Positions 57,934 through 64,000 of a stretch of DNA of 64,000 bases are shown here, in pieces. The notes below the pieces were generated by a model. It was given only the letters and a program-made list of their open reading frames with translations, ran no database searches and was not told the DNA's origin. The position numbers were made by a program, and so were the translations under genes. This DNA comes from DATDAH01 sp963725155. Lineage in GTDB: Bacteria > Actinomycetota > Acidimicrobiia > Acidimicrobiales > DATDAH01. Location of the stretch: assembly GCA_963725155.1 (NCBI GenBank), contig CAVRXU010000006.1:62001-126000 (forward strand). Direction: 5' to 3'. Positions within the stretch are counted from its first letter, which is position 1; each line of letters opens with the position of its first letter.

Positions 57934-57938
57934 CGCCG

Positions 57939-58733
57939 GTGGTGCTGGGGGAGGCGACCACCGATGTCGACGTCGCGCTGGGCGAGCCGTGGCAGGGCCG
58001 TGCCGTGGCGCTGGCGGTGGAGACCTGCCGTCGCCTCGACCTGCCCTGGGACGCCTTCCGCGACCGGCTGAAGGCGGCCGTGGCCGAGGACCGGGAGCGT
58101 CCGTACTACGACTCCTGGCTGGTCGCCCTCGAGGCGCTGGTCACCGAGGACGTGCAGGTGGAGGCGTCCGACCTGATGGGTCGGCGCATGGCCGCGGCCT
58201 CCTACTGGATCGACGAGGCCGGTCACGAGGACCTCGAGGTGTTCCCGCTGGCGGTGAGCGAGCCGGTGCTGTTCGACCTGTTGACGCTGGTCTTCGACCA
58301 GTGGTGGGAGCACATCTGCTTCGGGCCGCTGATCAACGGCGCCGTGTACGAGCTGCGCCCGCCCCACCGGCCGAACCTGTCCATGCTCGACGGCTACCTG
58401 ACGATCGACTTCGGCACCGGGCACGTCCACCTGTGCATCGGCGAGCACCGGGCGAGCCCGGCGCTGGCCCAGCGGCGCCAGTGCGCGCACGCCGAGCTCC
58501 AGCGCCTCTGGGTCGACGGCGCGCCCACCTCCTGGATGTTCCGGATGTTCAACGGCGAGGGGGCCCAACAGCTCACCGTGCTGCTGCCCAACCCCTTCCT
58601 CGCCGACGACATGGAGCGGCTGGACCCGCCCGACTGGGGCCGCCTCGCGCTCTGGGACGAGCTGCGGGCCCGGTTCCTCGGCCTTCCCCCCGACCCCCTC
58701 GACCGGTCCGGCGACGGATTCCGCCACCCGTGA
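57939..58733 (+). CDS. Nitrile hydratase activator-like domain fused to a DUF of unknown role
   Basis: 264 residues from GTG 57939 (or GTG 57942). Residues ~8-75 (EPWQGRAVALAVETCRRLDL, FRDRLKAAVAEDRERPYYDS, WLVALEALV) match the N-terminal helices of nitrile hydratase accessory/activator proteins, which deliver cobalt to the alpha subunit. The C-terminal ~150 residues are a separate conserved-looking domain with LTIDFGTGHVHLCIGEHRAS, then RRQCAHAELQRLWVDGAPTS and WMFRMFNGEGAQQLTVLLPN. I do not recognise it beyond DUF status. The stop lies 2 bp from the stop of convergent nthA, so activator and enzyme are on opposite strands, an unusual layout. Confidence 0.7.
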   Translation: MVLGEATTDVDVALGEPWQGRAVALAVETCRRLDLPWDAFRDRLKAAVAEDRERPYYDSWLVALEALVTEDVQVEASDLMGRRMAAASYWIDEAGHEDLEVFPLAVSEPVLFDLLTLVFDQWWEHICFGPLINGAVYELRPPHRPNLSMLDGYLTIDFGTGHVHLCIGEHRASPALAQRRQCAHAELQRLWVDGAPTSWMFRMFNGEGAQQLTVLLPNPFLADDMERLDPPDWGRLALWDELRARFLGLPPDPLDRSGDGFRHP

Positions 58734-58734
58734 C

Positions 58735-59358
58735 TCAGGCGGGCGCGAGCACCTCGGTGCCGACCATCGCGTTCCGGGTCACCAGCGCAGCGAGCTCCTC
58801 CTCGCTCAGGTCCTCGGTGCCGTCGGGTCGCTCGGGGAGCACGAGGTAGCGGACCTCGGCGCTGGAGTCCCACACCCGGACCTCGACGTCCGCGCCGACC
58901 TCGGTCCCGAACTCGCGGAGCACAGCCCTGGGCTCGGCCACGGCCCGGGCCCGGTAGGCGAAGCTCTTGTACCAGATGGGCGGGAGGCCCAGGAGGGGCC
59001 ACGGGTAGCACGAGCACAGGGTGCACACGACGAGGTTGTGGACCTCGGGCGTGTTCTCGACGATCCGGACGTTGCCCTCGGGGCCGGCGATGCCCAGCTC
59101 GGCGATGGCCGCCGTCCCGTCGGCGAGCAGCCGCGCCTTGAAGTCGGGGTCCACCCAGGCCCGGGCCACCACCCGGGCGCCCTCGTGGGGGCCGACGCGG
59201 TGCTCCATGTAGTCGAGGAGCTCGTCGACGGCGTCGGTGGCGACCAGCCCCTTCTCCACCAGGGCGGCCTCCAGCGCCATGGTCCGCAGCTCCATCTCGG
59301 AGCGCGGGCGGCGGGAGCCGGGGGTGTCGTAGTGAGCGTGGCCGTGGTCGTCGCTCAC
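58735..59358 (-). CDS. nthA: Nitrile hydratase alpha subunit, cobalt type
   Basis: 207 residues from GTG 59358. The metal-binding claw VCTLCSC (Cys 112, 115, 117) with Thr at the second position indicates a Co(III) enzyme; CYPWPLLGLPPIWYKSFAYR follows as in all alpha subunits, and DPDFKARLLADGTAAIAELG precedes it. The enzyme hydrates nitriles to amides. The GTG overlaps the beta-subunit stop (GTGA), giving the beta-then-alpha order typical of Co-type operons. No amidase lies in the window. A longer frame to 59382 is not needed. Confidence 0.95.
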   Translation of the reverse strand: MSDDHGHAHYDTPGSRRPRSEMELRTMALEAALVEKGLVATDAVDELLDYMEHRVGPHEGARVVARAWVDPDFKARLLADGTAAIAELGIAGPEGNVRIVENTPEVHNLVVCTLCSCYPWPLLGLPPIWYKSFAYRARAVAEPRAVLREFGTEVGADVEVRVWDSSAEVRYLVLPERPDGTEDLSEEELAALVTRNAMVGTEVLAPA

Positions 59359-60020
59359 GGGGCCTCCAGATAGCGCTCCCACAGATCGATGAGCAGCACG
59401 TACGGCGGCTCACCCGCCTCGGTCTGGTCGCCGAACAGGTCCACCGAGCTGAAGCGGACGGTGTAGACGGGCTCGACATCGTCGTCGTCGGCGGCTTCCG
59501 GCACGGGGTCGGCGCCGAGCACCCGCTCCACCTCGCCCACCGCGCCGCGAAGGTAACGGGGGCAGCGGTGGTGCGTCTCCGGCCGCATGCGCCGGACCCG
59601 GACCCGGTCGCCCACCGACCAGGCGGCGGTGGTGATCGGACCGTGCTGGTGGGGCGGGATGCCCGCTCGGATGATCTCGGCTACGGCGGGGTCGCTGCGA
59701 GCGGGTGGACGGGCCGCGGGGTCGGCCTCGAAGGTGGCCCTCCAGCGGTCGAGGTCGGCCTGCTCGAGCCGACCTCGCTGCACGAGCGAGCCCTCGGCGG
59801 CCCGCAGCCAGCGGACGTAGTAGCTGGACGACAGGTAGGTGGCGGGATCGAGACCCTCGATCCAGGAGCGGTCGGCGGCGTCGGCGACGAGCCCGAGCAC
59901 CTGGGCCCGGGTCTCCCAGGCCTCGTGGTGGCTCAGCTCGCCATCCGCCGTCCGAACCGTCCCGAACCCCTGCATTCCCCCGAGGTCATGGATGCCGTCC
60001 ACTGCTCGGGTTCTTAGCAT
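59355..60020 (-). CDS. nthB: Nitrile hydratase beta subunit
   Basis: 221 residues from ATG 60020; GTG 60002 would give the more usual start VDGIHDLGGMQGFG. The conserved beta features are GMQGFGTV, SYYVRWLRAAEGSLVQRG, the C-terminal SH3-like part WSVGDRVRVRRMRPETHHRC with PRYLRGAVGEVER, and YTVRFSSVDLFGDQ. It forms the heterodimer with nthA and lines the active site. First gene of the two-gene operon; its divergent neighbour at ~60108 is an unknown gene. Confidence 0.94.
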   Translation of the reverse strand: MLRTRAVDGIHDLGGMQGFGTVRTADGELSHHEAWETRAQVLGLVADAADRSWIEGLDPATYLSSSYYVRWLRAAEGSLVQRGRLEQADLDRWRATFEADPAARPPARSDPAVAEIIRAGIPPHQHGPITTAAWSVGDRVRVRRMRPETHHRCPRYLRGAVGEVERVLGADPVPEAADDDDVEPVYTVRFSSVDLFGDQTEAGEPPYVLLIDLWERYLEAP

Positions 60021-60107
60021 CACCGAGCGCCCCGGGCTGCGCGAAACGCGCGCGGATCGGGACCAACGGCCCTGTCTGCAGCGTCGTCGCGGGGGGACCC
60101 TGTGGGT

Positions 60108-60689
60108 ATGCGCATCGCCATGCTCCAGTCCGATCCCCGTGCTGGCGCCCGGGCCCAGGCCCTGTTGGAAAACGCGGGCCACGAGGTCCTGCACTGCACA
60201 GACCCTGCGGGGTACCCGTTTCCCTGCCGTGGCGTGACCGGCGACTCCTGCCCGCTCGATGCGGGTGCCGTGGTCGCTGTGTCCGCGTCGGGGAGCGTCC
60301 CCCCGGAGCCGCAGGCGGGCGACGTCGGTCTGATCTGTGCGATGCGCCGCCATCTGCCGGTGCTCGTCGCCGCCCCCGAGGACGCGGTCTGGTCCGGATC
60401 ACGGCTCGGACTTGTCGCGGCCGGTGATCTCGTTGCTTCAGTCGAACGGGCGGCATCGGCCGTGCTTCCCGTGCACACGAAGGACGTCCTCGACGAGGCT
60501 CGTCGCATGGCCGGGGAGTCCGCAACGGCATCGGTGACCAGGTCCATCGGAGGCCTTCGGATTGACATCGAGCTGCCGGAGGACGTCGAGGACAGCGTGG
60601 CCCAGGCGATCGCGGTGCGGGCGCTGGGCGCCGTCCGTCGGATCGATCCTTGGGCGGCGACGATCGATGTCCGGATCGGTGTCCTCTGA
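60108..60689 (+). CDS. Hypothetical protein, receiver-like fold
   Basis: 193 residues from ATG 60108 (GTG 60102 possible). The start MRIAMLQSDPRAGARAQALL and helix/strand alternation (AGHEVLHCTDPAGYPF, DAGAVVAVSASGSV, HLPVLVAAPED) resemble a Rossmann- or response-regulator-like domain without the full set of acidic phospho-acceptor residues. LDEARRMAGESATASVT and AVRALGAVRRIDPWAATIDV form the C-terminal part. No family recognised. Divergent from nthBA by 88 bp, so a regulatory link to nitrile metabolism is possible but unsupported. Confidence 0.6.
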   Translation: MRIAMLQSDPRAGARAQALLENAGHEVLHCTDPAGYPFPCRGVTGDSCPLDAGAVVAVSASGSVPPEPQAGDVGLICAMRRHLPVLVAAPEDAVWSGSRLGLVAAGDLVASVERAASAVLPVHTKDVLDEARRMAGESATASVTRSIGGLRIDIELPEDVEDSVAQAIAVRALGAVRRIDPWAATIDVRIGVL

Positions 60690-60817
60690 CCGGCGAGCGG
60701 CCTGCGCGAGAACACCAGGTGATCGTTGACCGACAAGGCACCGAAGCCGAGACGCGCCGCCGTGTCGGTGTACTCAGCGAGGTGGTCGAAGGTGTAGGGG
60801 TGGCCACCCGGAGCCAC
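60690..60817 (-). pseudogene. Remnant of an LLM-class flavin/F420 oxidoreductase
   Basis: Minus-strand sequence reads VAPGGHPYTFDHLAEYTDT then AARLGFGALSVNDHLVFSR, the N-terminal signature of luciferase-like monooxygenases (HPYTFDxL...A..LGFxxLWVNDH). It has high GC at third positions, but the frame has no start and no downstream domain: the hypothetical gene at 60108 occupies the position. About 43 codons survive. Confidence 0.75.
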
Positions 60818-61156
60818 CGTTCCTCGTGACCGCCGCCGCGTGGGCAGCAAGCGGCCAGGCCCGTTCCGGATGATCCTGGCCCTTGCTGGTGCCGCGCCGG
60901 GGTCGCCGTGCGGGCATTGACGACCCATCAAAGTCGGCGGATGAGGCGGCTCGCGGATCGCCACAGCCCCCACCAGAGCGCCAGACACAGCAGGAGCGCT
61001 TCCACCGAGAACCCGTCCCGCCGATCATCAGCAAGCGAGTGCGCGCGTGATCCCCCTTCCCCCGCGCTCGGGGTGGCGACGAACGAGGCGGCGCCGGCGA
61101 TCATCCGACGACGCGGTCCCAGTCCACAGGGCTTCGACCTCGGCCAGCCACAGCTG
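60818..61156. other. Gap of ~340 bp, largely without recognisable genes
   Basis: One minus-strand stretch near 60940-61020 reads SVEALLLCLALWWGLWRSAS and RLIRRL before a stop, a possible single TM helix from GTG at about 61015. No ribosome binding site or family is evident. Nothing else gene-like is seen. Confidence 0.4.
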
Positions 61157-62413
61157 TCACCCGTTCAGGCGGGTGACCAGCACGGTGGTCGAGGCGGCGC
61201 CGCTGGTGTAGCCCGCCGTCACGATCGATCCCGATGGCCCGGCCGCGGCCGCGATCGCCTCGTCGTAGTCGTTCGGTGTGGCGTCGAACAGCAACTCGCC
61301 GTTCGTCCCGAAGGCGGCGTCGGGGGCGCCGGTGGCGGTCAAGCGACCGACCCAGAGTTGGCCGCCGGTGCCCCAGCCGGTGAACACCATGGAGTTACCG
61401 ATCCGGTTGGCGCCGTCGCGGGACTGGAACGACGTGAACGGCGCCACCGCACGGCCGTCGCCGCTGTAGGCGGTGTCGAGGGCCCCACCACCGGTCAGGC
61501 GTACCGCCCCCATCTGGTTGGTCATGTTCGTCACCCCGAACACGACCCGGTTCGAGCCGTCGACACCGCCGCCGAGCCCGATGACGGTCGCGTTCCCGCC
61601 GAAGGTGAAGGTCACCTTGCCGTCGCCGCTGTAGCTGGGGTCGGGTGTGCCGTTCGGGCGCAGCCGGGCGACGAGCCCGACGCCGCCCTGCAGGTCGTAG
61701 ACGCCCTGCTTGCTGTCACCCATCAGGAGCACCCGACCCGACCGGTCGACGGCCAGGTCCGAGAGCAGGTCCACTCGCCGCTGGTTCACATAGGCGATGG
61801 CATCGCTGCTGAACGTGTTGTCCAACGTGCCGTTCGCCCTGAACCTCGCCACCGCGAAGTCACTCGCCATGTCACCCGGCCCGAAGACCTGCTCCCGGTT
61901 TCCCGCCACGTAGATCCGCCCGGTCGCGTCGACCGCCAGCTGCCGCCCGCCGTCGACGTTGGCAGCCGTCCGCACCGCCTTGCCGTCGCCGCTGAAGGTG
62001 GTGTCCGGTACGCCCGCCGCCGTGAGCCGGACGACGCCCAGGCCCAGGCCGGAGGCGTTGCCGCCGCCGGCCACCAGCACCTTGCCATTGGCCAGGACCA
62101 GGACGTCCGCCCGGCCCTGGCCGATCAGGGAGGTCTCGACCATGCCGTCCCCGCCGCCCCAAGTCGCATCCAGGTCGCCCTGGAGCGTCAGGCGGGCGAC
62201 ATTGACGTGGCCGCCGAAGTCCGAATAGGCGACGTAGGTCGCCCCGTTCGCGGTGGTCACCCCCATCCCCATGTCCACGCCGCTGTCGTCGATCACGACC
62301 GCCCCGTCGTCGTCGAACGAGGTGTCAGGGGCGAACGCGGCGTCAGCCGGTCCCGCCGAGGCCAGGAGGAGGACGCCGATGGCGCCGATGAACGAAAGGG
62401 TTCGTGCCCGCAT
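61157..62413 (-). CDS. Secreted delta-60-repeat protein
   Basis: 418 residues from ATG 62413. Signal peptide RARTLSFIGAIGVLLLASAG to about residue 25. The rest is a run of about seven delta-60 repeats (TIGR02608), seen in the recurring cores APDTSFDDDGAVVID, LDATWGGGDGMVET, PDTTFSGDGKAV, LDNTFSSDAIAYV, PDPSYSGDGKVTFTF, LDTAYSGDGRAVAPF, PDAAFGTNGELLFD. These likely build a beta-propeller outside the cell. The long upstream frame is not used: homology and the -10 at 62426-62421, 7 nt before the ATG, fix the start. Divergent from the SARP gene by 61 bp. Confidence 0.85.
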   Translation of the reverse strand: MRARTLSFIGAIGVLLLASAGPADAAFAPDTSFDDDGAVVIDDSGVDMGMGVTTANGATYVAYSDFGGHVNVARLTLQGDLDATWGGGDGMVETSLIGQGRADVLVLANGKVLVAGGGNASGLGLGVVRLTAAGVPDTTFSGDGKAVRTAANVDGGRQLAVDATGRIYVAGNREQVFGPGDMASDFAVARFRANGTLDNTFSSDAIAYVNQRRVDLLSDLAVDRSGRVLLMGDSKQGVYDLQGGVGLVARLRPNGTPDPSYSGDGKVTFTFGGNATVIGLGGGVDGSNRVVFGVTNMTNQMGAVRLTGGGALDTAYSGDGRAVAPFTSFQSRDGANRIGNSMVFTGWGTGGQLWVGRLTATGAPDAAFGTNGELLFDATPNDYDEAIAAAAGPSGSIVTAGYTSGAASTTVLVTRLNG

Positions 62414-62420
62414 GCCGCGG

Positions 62421-62426
62421 ACAGTA
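62421..62426 (-). promoter_or_regulatory. Putative -10 element of leaderless delta-60 gene
   Basis: On the minus strand TACTGT is followed by 7 nt and ATG 62413. Confidence 0.5.
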
Positions 62427-62461
62427 CGGATGGGGAGCAAAGGCGGAGCAAAGTCCTTCGG

Positions 62462-62467
62462 TATCGT
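62462..62467 (+). promoter_or_regulatory. Putative -10 element of leaderless SARP gene
   Basis: TATCGT is followed by 7 nt and ATG 62475. It faces the delta-60 promoter across 61 bp. Confidence 0.5.
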
Positions 62468-62474
62468 CAGGGCG

Positions 62475-64000
62475 ATGTCCGATGGGGTCAACGACGACCT
62501 GCGGACGCGGCTGGCGGCCCCCCGCATCGCCGTGCTCGGCCCGGCTGCCGTGGGCCCTCCCGAGGCGCTGCGGCCACTCACGGGCCGCCCAGCCCGGGTG
62601 TTGCTCGCCCTGGCGGCCGCCCGCCGACCCTGTGGCCTCGAGGCGCTGGCCGACACGGTGTGGGGAGCCGAACGACCGGCGAGCTACCGGCCCGCCCTCC
62701 ATGTCCACCTCGGCCAGGTGCGGCGGGCGCTGGACGAGCTCGGCTGCGGTGCCCGCATCGTCCGTTCGAACGAGGGGTACGCCTTGGCGACGGGGGACTG
62801 CCAGCTCGATGCCCGCTTGGCGATCGCCCTCCTCGATGGTGCCCGGGCGCGCCAGGCGGAGGATCCCTCGGGCGCACGGTGGCACGTGGAAGCCGCGTTG
62901 GGCCTGTGGCGCGGTACGCCCTTCGCCGTCGACGACGAGGTGGTTGTCACGACCGCGGCCCACCACATGGAAGCGCTGCGGCGCGACGCCGAGGAGCTCA
63001 GGGTGGAACTGCTCCTCCTGGCGGGCGAGGCCCGCGCTGCCGAGGAGGCGGCGATGCACGCCGTGGACCTCGAGCCGCTGCGGGAGCACCGGTGGGGCCA
63101 GTTGCTCAGGGCCCGGTACCTCGCCGGTCGTACGGCCGAGGCGCTGGCCACCTACCAGGACGCCCGTGACACCCTGATCGAGGCGTTGGGGATCGAGCCC
63201 GGGCCCGAGCTGCGGGACTTGGAAGCCGCCGCCCTCACCCATGACGTGGCCCGGCTGCGCCTACCGGTGGGGGCTCGAGAGGACCTCGGACCACCTCCGC
63301 CGGCCACCGGGGCGTTCATCGGCCGCGAGGCCGAGGTGCGCCGGGCCGGGGCGACGATCGCCTCGACCCACCGCCTGCTGGTCCTCGGCCCGCCCGGCGT
63401 GGGCAAGTCGCGGTTCGCCGTCGAGCTCGCCGGCGAGCTCGGCCTGGACTCGGCCTGGGCCGACGTGGGCTCGGGCGTCTCTACGGCCGTCGCCCTCGAC
63501 TGGGCCCGCCGCCACCCCGACGGCCTTCTCGTTCTCGACAATGCCGAGGACGATGTGGCCGCCGTTGCCGCCATGGTCGACGAGCTGGCCCGCTCGACCC
63601 CCGGCGTCAGCATCCTGGTCACCAGTCGCCACCCGGTCGACATCCCGAGCCCGGTCGAGGTCCTCGGCCCGCTCCCGACGCCAGAGCCCGACGCTGACGA
63701 CGAGGAGATCGAGGGCTCTCCGGCCGTGGTCGCCCTGCGGGCTGCGCTCCAGGAGCTCGCTCCGGCGGTCTCCCCGAGCCCGGACGAGGTCGCCGCGCTG
63801 GTCCGCCGAGCGGGTGGACTGCCGCTGGCGATCCGGCTGGCGGCCACGACCGCTCGCACGCTGCCGGCCGCCTCCGTGCTCGCGCTGCCGGCCTCTGGTC
63901 CCGACGACGAGATCGACCGGGCGACCCGAACGGCGCTCCGCGTCGTCGACGACGCGGCGTGTGGGGCGTTTCTCGACCTCACGGTGATCGGTGGGGCGTT
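62475..64000 (+). CDS. SARP/AfsR-type regulator with NB-ARC-like ATPase (3' end beyond window)
   Basis: ATG 62475 opens a frame with no stop to the last base, 508 codons. The N-terminal SARP DNA-binding domain has RIAVLGPAAVG, LTGRPARVLLALAAARRPCG, ADTVWGAERPASYRPALHVH and QVRRALDELG. The bacterial transcriptional activator domain (about 100-250) ends LATYQDARDTLIEALGIEPG then PELRDLEAAAL. A P-loop ATPase follows: GAFIGREAEVRRA, LVLGPPGVGKSRFAVELAG, DGLLVLDNAEDD (Walker B) and ILVTSRHPV (sensor). This is the AfsR/LuxR-LAL-like STAND layout. It may control neighbouring or distant genes; the divergent delta-60 protein is a natural first candidate. Confidence 0.92.
   Translation, partial: MSDGVNDDLRTRLAAPRIAVLGPAAVGPPEALRPLTGRPARVLLALAAARRPCGLEALADTVWGAERPASYRPALHVHLGQVRRALDELGCGARIVRSNEGYALATGDCQLDARLAIALLDGARARQAEDPSGARWHVEAALGLWRGTPFAVDDEVVVTTAAHHMEALRRDAEELRVELLLLAGEARAAEEAAMHAVDLEPLREHRWGQLLRARYLAGRTAEALATYQDARDTLIEALGIEPGPELRDLEAAALTHDVARLRLPVGAREDLGPPPPATGAFIGREAEVRRAGATIASTHRLLVLGPPGVGKSRFAVELAGELGLDSAWADVGSGVSTAVALDWARRHPDGLLVLDNAEDDVAAVAAMVDELARSTPGVSILVTSRHPVDIPSPVEVLGPLPTPEPDADDEEIEGSPAVVALRAALQELAPAVSPSPDEVAALVRRAGGLPLAIRLAATTARTLPAASVLALPASGPDDEIDRATRTALRVVDDAACGAFLDLTVIGGA

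Larger units (their letters stand above)
57569..57938. other. Gap of ~370 bp, mostly without recognisable genes
   Basis: Apart from the weak 43-codon frame at 57672-57803 I see no gene, RNA or clear repeat. GC is high but codon periodicity is poor. The last 20 bases carry the putative promoter of the next gene. Confidence 0.5.

Noticed and set aside
60908..63169. A 753-codon plus frame spanning the delta-60 gene and the SARP start
   Set aside because: It is antisense to the delta-60 repeats and out of frame with the SARP domain that starts at 62475.
1..64000. CRISPR arrays, insertion sequences, rRNA, riboswitches or a replication origin
   Set aside because: No regularly spaced repeats, transposase motifs, rRNA-like stretches or DnaA-box clusters were recognised by eye; a covariance-model and IS search would be needed to exclude diverged copies.

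Overview
The window is strongly G+C-rich with very high GC at third codon positions. Its gene content is that of an actinobacterium: homodimeric pyruvate dehydrogenase E1, F420-type LLM oxidoreductases, a SARP/AfsR regulator, a DprE1/DprE2/UbiA decaprenyl-phosphoryl-arabinose set, Ku with a stand-alone LigD polymerase, and many GTG starts. No mycolate genes are visible. A member of the Acidimicrobiia or a related lineage fits best, but this is inference without a marker gene. Many genes carry a TANNNT hexamer 5-8 nt before the start codon and no Shine-Dalgarno sequence, which points to common leaderless transcription.

Layout. 0-8 kb: aceE, an RNase HI fused to a SLOG-like domain, a J-domain protein, and a hydantoinase/oxoprolinase hyuAB pair. 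8-9.4 kb: an AbiEi/DUF559-type nuclease-like gene bracketed by three related 50-bp palindromes. 9.4-16.8 kb: SDR, HAD phosphatase, SRPBCC, a frameshifted TIGR01777 epimerase, LapA-like and CAP-domain proteins, and a glutamine-synthetase-like/aldehyde dehydrogenase divergent pair suggestive of polyamine use. 16.8-23.6 kb: DUF4012 protein, sugar epimerase and the DprE1-UbiA-DprE2 arabinan-precursor genes. 23.7-28.2 kb: dihydrolipoamide dehydrogenase, E2 acyltransferase and a LipB-LipA fusion, a compact lipoate/2-oxoacid dehydrogenase block that complements aceE. 28.3-38.3 kb: Xaa-Pro peptidase, then a surface-glycan cluster (two methyltransferases, polyprenyl-phosphate glycosyltransferase, sulfotransferase, WecE-type aminotransferase, GT-C-like membrane protein, flippase). 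38.4-40.6 kb: Ku, LigD-type polymerase, VOC protein, then tRNA-Val(CAC).

40.7-52.6 kb is the accessory region. It holds three ECF sigma factors, each ATGA-coupled to a single-pass membrane protein with a short cytosolic N-terminus and a large outer domain (tandem PsbP-like repeats or TolB/PD40 propellers), further propeller paralogues, a propeller pseudogene, two frameshifted genes, and an ArsR-AHSA1-DHFR operon with a readable promoter and operator. A 30-bp near-perfect copy of part of tRNA-Val lies at 50371-50400, so about 9.7 kb of this region may be an integrated, integrase-less island.

52.7-64 kb: LLM oxidoreductase, SLH-domain secreted protein, ABM monooxygenase, a Lys/Ala-tailed coiled-coil protein, a PLDc_N membrane protein, a Co-type nitrile hydratase beta-alpha operon facing a fused activator-like gene, gene remnants, a delta-60-repeat secreted protein, and a SARP/NB-ARC regulator cut by the window end. 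The SARP reading frame stays open to the last base.

The best candidates for new biology are the sigma/propeller membrane-sensor array, the family of intergenic palindromes that share GTTCTGG-like ends but have unrelated stems, and the gene fusions (RNase HI-SLOG, LipB-LipA, nitrile hydratase activator-DUF).
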